From Nephromyces sp. MM_2019 (taxonomy: Eukaryota; Apicomplexa; Aconoidasida; Nephromycida): a DNA stretch of 64,000 bases. The stretch is from the NCBI GenBank assembly GCA_015657535.1, contig JADHZB010000439.1, forward strand, positions 525 to 64,524, given 5' to 3'. The notes beneath the pieces were generated by a model, which had not been told where the DNA came from, did no database searches, and saw nothing but the letters and a program-made list of their open reading frames with translations. This document shows, one piece after another, positions 12,466 through 25,358 of the stretch (its first letter is position 1; every line of letters begins with the position of its first letter). The translations under genes and the position numbers were made by a program.

Positions 12466-14208
12466 CTAAGAGCTTGCAAGGACCTCGTTGAAATCAAAAT
12501 CAAAGAGATCACTTAGCCAAGCTATTTGTGCCTCAGTCCAATCATAATCTCTTAAACTATCTGAGCTTTCTTGACCGGTTAAAAAGGCTAATTTTTCACC
12601 ATGAATTAGCAATTGTAACTCTATTTCTGCTATTCGTGCATCTTTCTCAGCTTGGCGGAAGGCTGTATCAGTAAAAGTATGCACCTCGTCTCTAAGTTGA
12701 TTTTGATAAGCTGCCAAATGAGCATCCATTTGAGCTTTTTTTGCATCTAATTCTTTCTGGGATTGATTTGTTATATTTTGCAAATTATACGCTTCATGAT
12801 AAGAAGGTGAATAAATTTCTTCAGCTTTTTTATATGCATCTTTTGTTATATACTCTGCATCTATGTAAGCAGTTTCATTAACATAGCTCGCATAATTATA
12901 AGACTCTTGGTGCGCAGCATCAGCTTTTTCAGTCTCAATTCTCAAAACATGATTATATAGACTTTCAGCTTGATTAAATTCAATTTCTATCTTATAAAAC
13001 TCACCCTTAGCGAAATTAAGGTCTATTTGAGCATCATCATATGCACTCCTAGCCTTTTCTAGTTTGGAAATTGCAAACTTATTTTCAGGAGATTCCTCCC
13101 ATTTCTTGAATGCCTCTTCCCAATCTGCTTGCTTTTTGGCAATATTTTCGATTTGTTTTTCTAAATTGTTTTTAGAAGTTATATATTCTCGTTCGACTTT
13201 CTTGAAGACTGTCTCTTGTGCTTTGATAACTTTTTGAGCCTCTCTATCGGCATCCCTTTTAACTTTATCACTTTCTGCAAATGCCTTATCACCTGTTGTT
13301 TTAGCTGTTCTAAATGCACTATCGCTGATATTCTTCGCTTTACGAACTTCGCTCTTCTCAACCTTCTCAGCATTAGCAAAGGCCTTGTCTGCATCTTCTT
13401 GTAGGGATTCTGTTATTTTGATTAAGCTATCTAATTCTTCTTTGAAACTCCTTTCAGCCTCTTTATATAAATTTTCTGCTTGTTTTTGGAAATCTTTTAT
13501 ATCTTTTTCAGCGGATTTTATAGCATCTTCAGCTTTCTTCTCCGCATTTTTTTTCATTTTTTCCACTTCAATACTTGCTAAAAGTCCGTTCGCTGATTTA
13601 TCAACCTTAATGAAATATTTAAAGTGTTTAATCATTTTATTTATATATTACAACTTTTTTAAAGCTTTGAAATAAATAATTAATTTTATCGATAATTTGG
13701 GAAATAGCATATGCAATTTGAATACTTACTGCTTCAAGAAATGATTGCACTAGTGTCATGTTCCTATCCTATAAATATTGAGCAATATATAAACATAAGG
13801 ATAGCTATGATTGATTGTAATTTTCATGTCAAATCAATAACCGTGTAATAATCATAGTCTGTAGACTCTAAAAGTGTTTCCAAGAATGGATCGACACCTG
13901 CGCTTATGAGTCTTCTTTTCTGTATCAAAGTATTGATATTGGTATTGAACATGTAAGTTGTAATATTATTACTCATCTAACAATCCTTGACTCTATGAGT
14001 TTATGTATCTAGCGAACTCTTAAGTCCTATTAACACTTACCGTGGGTCCCATAGGTGCTATAAGTCTCCTATACTCTGAAAGTTGAAAGTCTTGGGGTTC
14101 ATTTGGATTTGCGATCAAATTTTTGTATAAAAATTGATTTGACAAGCCAAAAAAATTGAATTGTAGCACTAGAAATAGTGTATACATTATAATTTGTTGA
14201 TAATTCAT
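12466..14208 (-). CDS. Secreted Ala/Lys/Glu-rich coiled-coil protein, four exons
   Basis: Exons 14041-14208, 13842-13919, 13730-13768 and 12466-13605 are all phase 0 and give 474 aa ending at TAG. The first exon starts MNYQQIIMYTLFLVLQF, a plausible signal peptide, followed by NQFLYKNLI. Exons 1 and 2 carry a twice-used RRLI(A/S) motif (EYRRLIAPMGPT and KRRLISAGVDP). The last 380 codons encode an almost continuous helical region with many repeated A-E-K-A and F-x-A/K-A pieces (for example KKNAEKKAEDAIKSAEKD), typical of a long coiled coil. No membrane segment follows, so the product should be secreted or lumenal. I do not recognise the family. An alternative model is a single exon starting at Met 13635 and lacking the signal peptide. 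The spliced model is preferred because all three introns are GT-AG and in phase. Confidence 0.65.
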
Positions 14209-16273
14209 CTTTGTTTAAAGTAGTATAATTGTAATTGCAGCGCACTAGGTCAACTTTTATTAGTATTTCAGAGCAAAATGATATATTTAATATATCCTTT
14301 AATTCAATATAAAGTAAATATTGATAAATAATGTATAGTTGCAAGCAGAATTTGTTGAGATTTTAGCTTTTATGCTTTAAGCTCCTAAGAAATAATTCTT
14401 ATCTAATTTAAGCAATAAGTTTCACAAGTTTTATTTTAAACTATTTTGAATCAAAAAGTAAAATGTTTTAAAGTGAATTTTTTGAAAATTCACTATAATA
14501 ACTCGACTCAAGAAAGGTAAGCATTATTTAAGATTTGATCAACAGTTGGTTACATCACTAACTACAAAGCTTCAATACCTAATTATAGAGTGAGACAACG
14601 TATTTTCTAAAGCTATAGTTTAACCGCTTAATCGAAAATTACAATCCCTAGAATTTGATTAAGATGCAAAGTTCAAAAGTGACAATAATTGCTTAATGGA
14701 TCTATACAATAGTAGGGATTTGTTTTTTATTTCTTCCATTTATAAATATTTCAATTAATTCTTTTTAATTTGAATCAATTCAAGACAAAGATAAATTAAA
14801 TCACATTCGTGTTCTAATTTTTGCTTTTACGTTTATTAATCTGAAGCAAAACTCTCATGATCAAGTTCCATCTACATTCTTGGTTTGAGAAAATTCCTCG
14901 AATGTTATAGCTTAACCCATCAGTTATCATTATGCTTTAAGACCTTAACAATTCATTTATTTTATCAATTGTTTTTCGAGTAGGAATCATTTAAACTGAA
15001 GTTCTTAAAATATTACTTAAAGTTTATGCTCGCCCTAATCTATAATACTTACAACAAGTCATTAGGGATCAATACGATCCTTGGCTATCATATAATAAGC
15101 AACTATTGAAAACTGAAAAATTCGGACAAATCTAAGTTCCTATATTTATTACATGGCATCAATTAAGCGTGCTAACTCATCTCATAGTCTCGTCTAAAAA
15201 TTTACACCTTTCGAGAAGTTGACAAGTTGTTAGGTGCTGTTTAGGTTCCTCAAACATACTAAATAACTTTTATTAAAAATTATAAACTCCTTTGGGTTCT
15301 TGTTATATTTTTACTAATGTTGTTACTCTTGTGAATTTTTGACTTCCTTACAATTCGGTTTAAAAAATTTTCTTATGATTTTAATCTATGTTGAGTAACC
15401 ATGTGAGTAAATCTGGTTTAATAAATTGTTTAACAAGTATTGTTTCCTGAATATAACTTTAAAACTAGGTTTCAACAGATGAAATTTAAGCAAGTTTAAG
15501 TTCGAAATTCAAAAGCCTGATTTAAAACAAGTTGAATTAGCTTCTGTCATAACACATTACATGTGTATTAGATCTAGTAAAAGCTTATAACTGATAAGTA
15601 GTTAAATAAAGTGTAAATACTAAATGTAAAGTTTATTAATCATAGAATTTCTATCTCAATGTAAAGCATATTAATAGTGGGAGTTCAATCCTAAAAGAAA
15701 TCTAGTCGGTTGTTATCTTTCTAAATTGTCAGAATTTCAAACACTATTGTATTTTACAATCCCTAAAACAGGGAGATTAGATACCTTTTAATAAATGCTT
15801 TAGATAATATTAATTTTCAACAAAACTGGGTATATATTTTTGAATATGTTGCGCAAGTGATAGGGAAAATATAATGAAAAGTTCTAGCTTATTAACCAAT
15901 AGAAGACAATACTTTGTCACTACTACATTTTTACACTTGAATAAACAATCAAGCATTGTAAGAAATATTGCTTACTATCAATGTAATAACAATATAGGAA
16001 ATTGTGTAAATAAAATGAAACTTCACGTAAAATTGTTAACCCTTTTCGGATAAATAAGCTTTTGATAAAACATTCATTGAATAAAAAATAAATAAAGCAT
16101 AACTATTGTGACCAATTTTGTTTACTAAAAGTATACATATTCCAACAAATTTGACACTTAACACTGAAGCAAAAACACAGACAAATATAAATCAAAGCTC
16201 ATTTCTTCTTTCCATTTTTATTTTCTCAGCCTTCTATTTTTTTTCCCAAGTCTTAACCCAAGCTTACAGAACA
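14209..16273. other. Intergenic region between two divergent genes
   Basis: AT-rich with no supported coding exon. Transcription runs outward from both sides, so promoters of both neighbours should lie here. An in-frame upstream ATG at 16118 belongs to the 16274 reading frame and could lengthen that protein. Confidence 0.5.
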
Positions 16274-17902
16274 ATGAGGTGGCTATCAACCTTTAATTTT
16301 CTATTTTTTATATCCCATCTCCTTTGTCTAGTGACTTACTCTCATCTTACTTATGCTGATCCTACAGAAGTTGATCAATGCTCGACTATTTCTGAAAAGC
16401 TAGTTGCAGAAACACAAAAAACTCAAGAACTGTACCATCAAGTTGTATTTTCAAGTGAAACTATTAAGAAGCAAATAGCTGAGATAGATAAACTTAATGA
16501 AAAGGCAAAAGAGGCTGATGAGAGTGTAAAAGCCATGAGTTCTCAACTTAATTCAATGTCTGAAAAATACACAGAAGTTCTTGATAATCAGAAATTGATA
16601 AATACAAAATTGAACGATATATCCGATATCCTTATGATTCCAATGATCTATAATCTCGAAGAAAATATGGATAAATATCAAGATATCAAATTATTGGAAA
16701 AGATCCATAAGGAAGTTTCACAGCTAAAACTTGATTATCTATACCAGATTGAGGCTTCAGGTAAACTTTGAAGCCTTCATTTGAACAAAAATAACAATTT
16801 ATTCCGTTTCAGATAAATAAATTTCTATCCGATCTAAAAATTTTATATTCTTTTATATACTCTCTAAACACTATGCTTCGAACTTTTTACAGAATCGAAT
16901 ATCCATAAGATTGAAGCGCTAGAGGTAATATTATAAATAATTAGCATAGAGATAAGGAGAGAACTTAAACTTTCTAAACGACAAGACGATTTTAAAATTT
17001 TATTTAATTTATTTATTCAGAAAAAATCAGCGATGTCATCTGTGACCCAGGACTTATCTGAAATAAATTTTGTTAAAGACTTCATGGCAAGCTATCACAT
17101 TATGATGGCCATATATAATAAATTTTATGAGTTTACAATATCACAATCAATCAAATATTTTTTTTCTTACAATGCCATATACGAAAAGTACGCAGATAAA
17201 GCAAGAGAAGCACTATATTACTATAAATATTCCGCAAAGGCCGCACAGTTGACATTACAAGCTACAAATATCATAAAGAAAGTATACTTTGATCATTTCC
17301 ACCCAAATATCCTCTCATTCTCAGCATTCGTTAAAACTGAAATGATTATGAAGAAAATAACAACCAAACACATACTTGATTTACTGAATTCTGATTTTAA
17401 CAATTTCCTAGATCGCCTCTCACAGAAGTACAACATGGATATTGACTACCCCAATGACTTATACAATAAAATATTACTATTCATGAGTATGTTTTTAATG
17501 ACCTATTTTGGTTTCAAGTTGGCCTTATTTACTTTTATAGTTTTCATGAAAGTAATTGGAATGGTCTTTTATACAATGTTTTTTTCAGTTAAAGAGCCTA
17601 AACAAAAGGTAAGACAAAACCTTTTATAATCCAAATGTTATTACAATAAACATTTTTTTGTATTTTATTTTTAGATAAGCAACATTCCTGATAAGCCTAT
17701 AACATCAGCGGACCAACCCACCACACATTTTAAGCCTTCATCTAATCCCCCTGACTTTACTAAGCTAAGCCCTAATAGTAATGAATCAAAACATAATACA
17801 TATATTAAAAAGAACTCCAATAAGAAGGGCCATCAACACTTAGGAAATGGTTTAAAACCTTCTAACGATGAACATAGACTGTCATCCTTTGTTTCAATGT
17901 AG
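16274..17902 (+). CDS. Coiled-coil protein with signal peptide and C-terminal membrane hairpin, four exons
   Basis: Exons 16274-16760, 16893-16924, 17021-17608 and 17675-17902 join in phase to give 444 aa ending at TAG. Starting at Met 16274 gives a classic signal peptide (MRWLSTFNFLFFISHLLCL). The upstream Met at 16118 would add 52 residues and bury it. After the signal peptide comes a coiled coil (about 60-150, with TIKKQIAEIDKLNEK), then a helical region with Tyr-rich stretches. Next come two closely spaced hydrophobic segments (about ILLFMSMFLMTYFGF and ALFTFIVFMKVIGMVF), then a hydrophilic tail of about 80 residues rich in Asn, Ser and Lys. Signal peptide, coiled coil, membrane hairpin and tail is the layout of KAR5/GEX1 nuclear-fusion proteins, but I see no cysteine-rich domain, so that assignment is only a possibility. 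Confidence 0.7.
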
Positions 17903-18794
17903 AAAATTTTTCTCAATACATAGATATCCCCACCACTTTTTTATGACTCTTTAATTTTAATTTTTTCTCCCGGAGATTAATACTAAAGATTATAAACCTA
18001 ATCTCTTTTTATATTGTTATTCATTGAATATAAATCAATTTGAAATTTTTTCTAATAAGTCCCATCCATATTTTCTACCCCTCTTTACCGCATTAGACAC
18101 ATACATAGCTTCCAACTTATAATGTAAATATTGAAATAAGCTTCAATTTCAAAACCTTAAGGTTTTAGAAACAAAAAAAATTTAGTGAATTAGTATCAGA
18201 ATCTATAAAATAAGACCGTAATATACATTTTAAAATTTAATTTTTGAAAAGAATTATAAATATTTTGAGTACACTCCAGGAACTAGTTATTATGGAGATT
18301 TATTATTAAAACAAAAAATATTGTCAAAATACAATTACCTAATTGATTGGCGTTTCATCTCCTTTAAAATATAAGGCCAATTGATCAAATAAGATTTTGG
18401 ATACCATATACTAATTGAATGGTTAACATTATTTGAGTTTTCAGTGAGAAGTGAAAAATGGTACAGATTTCAGAAGAAGTGATATTAATAGAGTACAGTA
18501 AAACTTGTAACAAATACCTTAATGTTAAAGAATACTTAATAACCAGATTGGAATGTGTAATATGTATGGAGTTATGGAGTCAACCATAAATTTAACAGAA
18601 AATATATATATTAAATAGTCAAAATGTGTAAATGAAGCTTTATGTACTAAACTTAGTGTGGATAATTACTACTATATTTGAAACTGTTTACTATTAAGTT
18701 TATGGTGTTAAGCATATAAATATGATTAACCCATATACACAAAATAATGTTGTTTTGTTCGGTAAATTGGTTGAAAGGTTTTACTTTCGAGACT
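17903..18794. other. Intergenic region between convergent genes
   Basis: About 890 bp of AT-rich sequence between the 3' ends of the coiled-coil membrane protein and the TPR protein. No coding or structural signal is seen. Confidence 0.5.
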
Positions 18795-21325
18795 TTATAG
18801 ATCAATTATTTCTCCAAAAATGGCTTTCCAACAATCTTGCTGTAACAATCTGATTTCTGGATCAAATTTCTTCCAATAGTTGACAGATATTTCCAAGGTC
18901 TGATTTAAAATTTATGAAAATATCATTCCCATTGGTTAACGGATAGTATGAACTAAGTAGCAAAAAGAGGTAAACTGTGCATACCTTGAGGCAACTATGA
19001 TGGTCATGTTCATTGAGTCCATGCTTACTAAATATGGGTGACTGAATAGGTGGCAGTATATTTTTTAATCTTAAAATAATTCTTCTTTCTTCATAATCGG
19101 CATCCTTCCATAACTTTTCGAAGATTTCTTTATTTTCACTTTTCTATACATATGTGAAATGTTAGTGGAGTTAAAAGATATTATGAAACAAAGTACTTTT
19201 ACGAATTACTGTATAAGAATCTAGGAGATCCTCAAGGATTTGTTTGGTATTGTCTTGATTTAAATAAATGTGATCCATCAATGGTGTGTCACTTGGATTG
19301 GAATTAAACTGGAAAAAGTAGGTTTATTCTAGTTTTTATGATCAATCAACTTTATATCATGTAATTCTATTGGTGCCAAACTAAATAAGGAGCTAAAAGG
19401 TATAAATATACCTGTGGAGTCTATATAAAAAGTTAAGGGATATGTCTAGCCATAGGATGTGCAATTGGTGTTACAAGGTGTAAATGAGGAAATGTATTTG
19501 ATATTTTAAAGGCTTACATTCTTTGAAGATTTTGTTTTTTCCACATTTGGTTTGCATTTATAAGAAAGTTTATCAATATTTTTAGAGTGGGCCTTTTGTT
19601 GATGTTCAAAAGAGAAAAAATTCTGAAAGCAAATTTTATCATGGTAAAATTAATTGTGATTTTCGATAAATATATCACGTTATCAAGTTCCCAAACCTTT
19701 TCCACGGCTGCTTGAAAAATGGACTTGATATCGTCATTATTTTTTCTTGAGATATTTCCAATTTCCAATAGACCTTGTTGAGCTGCTAATTTATGGCTTT
19801 TAAGGGTATATGGGCTAATAGGAAACAGAAGTTAGTGTTCCAAGTCAAAAATATTAAATAATTTCTATAATTAAATGAAACAATAATAATAACTGATTGT
19901 TACCTTTTGATTATTTTCACATAATCCATCTTGGCATCTTTTAATTTACCAAGCGAACAATGCGAGCGAGCCCTTATCCATAAGGCTTTTCCATCGTGTT
20001 CATCAAGGTTCTCAATAATTTGAGTGCTTGATTCTGTATATGAAATAAATTTTAATTAATAAGTCTCATAAAGGATAGTTTTAGTAAGTATGAATTTCTA
20101 TGGGACCCATGAAAAATTATTTGGAAATAAAATCAGTTCAAAAATATAAATCAATCTTTAAAAATAATTAATACAGGAAACACTATATAAAAATCGTGAC
20201 AAACTTATAGCTTCATGGTATTCTTCATTTTTCAAGCAGCTAAGTGCATGGTTCTTTAAAAACAAAGTAAAAGATTCTACTATACACTTTTGTTTATCCT
20301 CTTCTGAGCATTCAACGTAGCTTAATAATTGAATACCCTGTAAAAATGATATATAAGCAATATTCAAATTTGATGAATATCCAAGTTTATTTTGTAAAGG
20401 GGAATTTTTACTTGATGGAACAATATCAGTGACCTAGAGTAACAAGATTTCTTGAAAGACTCTCTACCTTCGTGAAGTAATTTCTGCGCAAAATTCAAGT
20501 GTTCTTGAGCTTCATTAGGTTTTAAATTCCTTTTACTTCCAGAAACACCTCAACGAAGTAATGTCATTAATAATGAATAATGAATTAATGAAATTGAAAA
20601 ATAGTTGGTTAATAGTGTTTATTATGCAATTTATATGTGCTGTATCTGTTGTTACAGAGATAGTTTCCAAGAGATAATAAATTTATACCGTTTACAAGCA
20701 GCTTACCTGGTATCCATTCATCTCTTGGAAGGATTTCACCTTTCGAAATGCGATCATTGAATTTTTCCACTGGCATTTCTTTCCATGATCTAAATAGAGG
20801 CTCATTTATTTCATTTTTAATATCTAAGATTGATTCTGTAATCAGAATATCAAATTTCCAAGCCTGGTTATTATTTTGAATTTTAAAATACTTACTATTG
20901 TCTTTGTCTGTTTCAATGTGATTAAACTCTTCCGCAAGAATGAGATTGTTTTTAAAAAGTTCACAAATTCCTGAATTGCGTATATTCTCATGGGTGCTAT
21001 TCTTTTGAAAATCAATCTTATTCAACCATTCGTAAAGCATTATGTGTAAGGATCTTCGGTTTGTGTGGCTTTTAAACTTGGCTCTAATATCATCGGGACA
21101 ATCTTTTAGTTGGTTTTCAATATAAATTTTCCTTTCCATGTGTTTTGACTTCAAATAGATCTTCTTTGAAGAAATAAATTAAAAGTGAGTTAAACTCTAG
21201 GATTATTATAAACATGAGTTTACCCGATCATCCATGAGCTCCTTTTGGTGCTTCAATACTGTTGCCCTTAAGGTGCGAGAGCTTAGATAATCTAACCAAA
21301 ATGATTCAGTTTGATTTGATGCCAT
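18795..21325 (-). CDS. TPR-repeat protein, possibly a co-chaperone, about nine exons
   Basis: Exons 21224-21325, 20707-21163, 20412-20548, 20205-20337 and 19904-20033 join in consistent phase. Further exons lie near 19.51-19.81 kb, 19.21-19.31 kb, 18.98-19.15 kb and 18795-18901. The start is the ATG at 21325 (MASNQTESFW) and the stop is TAA at 18795. The N-terminal 190 residues match nothing I know. They are followed by TPR-like helix pairs in the arrangement of FKBP/AIP/TTC co-chaperones: AQKLLHEGRESFKKSCYSRS, then NHALSCLKNEEYHEAI, then GKALWIRARSHCSLGKLKDA. This is the usual three-repeat pattern in which the last motif carries the K-A-x-x-R-x-A-x-C signature. The C-terminal part ends QDCWKAIFGEIIDL. 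A role as a TPR adaptor, perhaps binding Hsp90 or Hsp70, is inference. No peptidyl-prolyl isomerase domain is visible. Confidence 0.7.
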
Positions 21326-24029
21326 TAAAAATTTTAGAGCTAAGAAATTACTTCAAAGATCAGAAAGAATACTTAATTTAAGTTAATTAAAATAAATAGA
21401 AATATCAAATAGAATATAAACAATCAGCTCTCTCTTTTGAATTCTCAAACTCATAGGAGCACTTAGATAAAACCAATGCTCCAATAAACAAAAAATATAG
21501 TTGGGTGGGACTAAGGTTAAATTTGTCACGAGCTTTGTCAATTGCTTAAACTTGCAAATAACTGTGAGCAGTGCTTTGGAATAATAAATTATAACATTCT
21601 AGTGCACATTGTAGTTCAGATTACTGTTGCTTACCTACTATCATTAAAAAGTTTGAAAGTCTGAAATTATCCAGGGTTCTAGATGTAAAATTATCTTAAT
21701 TGAATCTAAAGACTTGTGATTCACATGGGGGCTTCTACTAGAACTTTTTTGTTTATAGTTGGTTAATATCTAAATAAACCTTTATCATTTTTTGAAAACT
21801 CTAAGATAAATAATATTTGGAAATAACAAATGATTGACCTTATTTTAGCTATTAGAAGTTGTACAAAATCAAAACATTCAAATAGTTGCAGCAATTTAGA
21901 TAAGTTTAGTGACTACTTAAATAATATTTTAATAATTTAGATCCCGTGAATTGAGTTTACAAATTATTAGTTATTAGAGAGTCTAAAAAAAATCCACTCG
22001 ATAAGAAGGAGTTCTATTATCTTACTAAAAAAGTAAATCAAATGATTTTAATTTGGCAGTAACTATTTTTATAAAAAAGACTGTCAGCTAAAAGATGTTA
22101 GTAGTAAACCAAATCGAATGAGATAACACATGACTAAGTGACAATGCTTTTACATAATTTTTGTTGTATGTAATAGTGATAAAAATAAGTAACCCAACTC
22201 TAATACTTGAATCTATTGTAGATAAAGAAGAAAAAATATCTTCTTATTGAAATTCATATCTCAGGGATTATAGTGTCAATGGAAAAATTAATTATGTATG
22301 AATTTGTATTGTTTATATATTCTCATTATATGTTGGAAACTACAGTTAGAGTTTCTGCTATCGCTTTGAGCTTCAAAAATGTATTTAAGCCTTAAGATCA
22401 TAGTTGCATTCAAATCAATTAGGAATCATTCAAGTCATAGAAGCACCAAATACAATGATAATTCAGTCGAGTTGATGATTTCATTGGTACCATTTCTAGC
22501 AAAGGATTAACAAATCTCATTAGTATATATACACAAGTATGGTTATAAATTCAAACAGATTAAAATGTTACTCAAGCTCTAAGCTGGTGATAACCAAATG
22601 AATATATAGCTATTGGCGAACATAGCCTATCAAATACTTTATATAACTGCTTATGTGCTATATAATTTCGAAAAAATTAATTTTCGTCATCAATAGAGTG
22701 AATCAAGATGCATCATGTAGTTTTTATAATAAGCTTGTATTTTCATTTATTTTGAATATAGGGTAACAAAATTGTCATTTTTAAACTCTGCTCAGTTATA
22801 TCTTCATTCTATAAAACACATATAGCACCTGCCTATTTCAATTCAGATTACTCATAAAGGTCTTTTAGAGTATTTTAATTTGGTTTACACTTGGTATAAA
22901 TTAGGCGGTATATATGTTAAGTCAATACAAGTGCATTGGATTTTTTGTAGCTGAAAAATACACTAATGTGACTAGAAAGTAAGTTTAAGAAACTAACTAG
23001 TTATATAAAGTTTAAAAGGGATTGAATTTTGTTTAGCTATTAGATGCATTAGGAATAGCATTTATAACTAATAATAGTAACGAGTGTAAATTAAGTTAAG
23101 ATAAAAACTTTCCCATAGAATTCTTATCATTTGAGGAATGTCGAGACTGCAAAAAGATATCTTGCTTGCTTAACTTTTGGTTTTACTATTTTCTTTTCAT
23201 AATCACTTCACATATGTGTTATGGATTAATGTGATTTACTTTATCTCGGTCTACGTTCCAAGTAAAAGAAATCCAACCTAGTCTAACTCTGCTACGTCTT
23301 GTATAATTCAAAAATTTTCTAAACTAAATAAGAAGCCAGTTTTAGCAAAAACTGTAATTTTCGATAAAACTTATATAAGAATAAAAATAAAATACCTGTG
23401 ATCTTAATAAAATTGCTAGAGGGTTATCCTAAACTCATTTTACCTCTTGCTTGTGGTGCAAAAATGTGAAATGTTTATGCTTGTTTTATCTGTCTTATTC
23501 TAGAAATTTGAGGAATGGTAAAAAGCTTTTGAGTATAAAGTCGAAATAATTTGACCAAAATTTTTCTATTACAAAACATTCCCGTAACATAAGGTAAATT
23601 AATCTTAGGCCTCACAAGTTTATCTTTCTGTCAGATTGATGAAACCTGAGTGTAGTTTAGTAAATTTTCTGTACTCACATTTTTATTTATCAAGTGCGTT
23701 TATGAAAAAAAAATCCGATTTTTGAATGCTTTCAAAGTTTCAATTTCTACTAGTTTCAATGCTAAAATCCCTGTTCAAATGTAAATTGGCTACAAACATT
23801 ATGCTTTATACACAAAACTAGCTGCTGCTGGGTTTCAGAGACTCACCACTGGTGTTGGTTAATTTTAAATTTAAAGCTTTTTGATTCTTTTTTTGTTTGT
23901 GCTCAATTTGAACTCCTACATAATCTCGCTTTAATTGGCGAATACATACACATTTCACAAACCTTTAGCCAAGCATTGCTTTTCAAAAGGCTAGAAAAGG
24001 CAACTTTATTTATCTAAGGTAATAATATA
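21326..24029. other. Intergenic region between divergent TPR and FTS genes
   Basis: 2.7 kb of AT-rich sequence without a supported exon, longer than most gaps here. It should contain both promoters. No repeat or RNA gene is recognised. Confidence 0.5.
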
Positions 24030-25358
24030 ATGAACACGAACAAAAGTCACTTGCTTGTAGGCACAGATTTGACTAACATTAATGGAAAATTTAAGCCCGA
24101 TGAAAGGAGAAGGAGACACACTGTTTTACCTATCCCAAGCTACATCTTGGACCCTGATTTCGACCCTTCCTCCAATTCTGACTTGTCATTCTTGGAATCC
24201 AATATATCGAAATACTCCACACTTGTTGAATAGTGAGTAATTTAATCCTTTGTTTCCTCCAAATCCTTTAAATTTCCTTAGCAATTGAAATTATACTTTC
24301 TGATTTTACTTTATGATAGCAATTATTTGAAAAATCGTATGCCATGCGGAATTTATTGTATGCCATCTGTAGCAAACCTATTAGGTAAACAATTTTATCA
24401 ACTTACTATTAATTACTTTATCTCATTAATTATATTTACTGGAAAATAACTCAAAGCCTTATTTTCCTTTGACTCTAAGAATGGCATGGAATAATATTTA
24501 TACACAAAGGGATTTATAAAGATGCTGCATTCAAATTTGTTATTTTTATACATGAAAAATACCCTGAAGCATGCCCTGAAGTTTATTTTTTAAATGATGT
24601 CTTTCATCCTCTTGTTGATCAAAACAATGGACGACTCGAATATCAGGTTAATGATTAAAATTACAAAATTTACAAAAATTAATTATGAAATTAATTTTAT
24701 TCAGAGCTTTATAAATAAATTTAAAAAGCGTGCCAAATTGTCACTAATAATTGGCTATATAAAAGAAATATTTTATCATGATGATTTAATTTTCGCAAAG
24801 TCAGCCATCGCTCAAAATCACACTGCTTTGGAACTGTAAGTAACTTCAAGCAAATTCTTCTAAACCAAATTAAAGAAATATTAATTATAACACTTATTTC
24901 CTATACCTAACAGCTTGAAGAACAATAAGAAAGATTTTATCTCTCAAGTTCGAGAATGCATCAAGGTAACTTTTATTGTTTCATTATTTACAGCATCTTT
25001 TAATCTAGGCAAGTTTAAATATCAGAACCAGAATGAAAATTGTTATGACGATAATCAAGAGTTTTCTTTTAAGGTATCTTTTATTAAAATGCTTTACTAT
25101 GGAAATTTTTAGACTCAAGTTGAAAATAAGATTTGCCCACCTTAAAATTTACATTATTTTTTAAACTTATTTCAAACAGTTGCCTGCAGAAGACTCCTTA
25201 CGATTAAACGACATCTCAAATTCCATAAAGAAAATAGTTAATTCTATACCTATTTCTGAGAGGGAAGAAACATTCTTTAACTGGTGAGGATAGCATTCTC
25301 ATATTTATTGAATTCTTGAATACTGATTATTTCCCCTAGGTTATTGAATACAACGTAG
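24030..25358 (+). CDS. AKTIP: FTS/AKTIP-type inactive E2 (UEV) protein, seven exons
   Basis: Exons 24030-24232, 24320-24384, 24480-24646, 24705-24835, 24914-25073, 25180-25283 and 25340-25358 join in phase to give 282 aa, close to human AKTIP (about 290). AKTIP/FTS binds Hook proteins and FHIP in the FHF adaptor that links cargo to dynein. In apicomplexans a Hook-FTS complex helps position secretory organelles. The family signature is clear: LVEYNYLKNRMPCGIY, then EWHGIIFIHKGIYKDAAFKF, then EKYPEACPEVYF, then VFHPLVDQNNGRLEY. After VFHP comes LVDQ where an active E2 would carry its catalytic cysteine, as expected for this enzyme-dead family. C-terminal helices (IKEIFYHDDL, LIFAKSAIAQN) match the AKTIP extension. 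Introns are 57-106 bp and AT-rich, without TG repeats. Confidence 0.87.

Noticed and set aside
12240..12491. Plus-strand open frame of 83 codons beside the coiled-coil gene
   Set aside because: It overlaps the 3' end of the well-supported minus-strand gene, has AT-rich flank composition and resembles no family.
20880..20915. Short intron-like segment (GTAAGT to CAG) inside the large TPR-gene exon
   Set aside because: It is only about 32 bp and removing it would break the open frame, so it is read as coding.
24966..24993. Intron-like GTAACT...CAG inside FTS exon 24914-25073
   Set aside because: At 28 bp it is too short. The frame is open across it, while splicing brings a stop.
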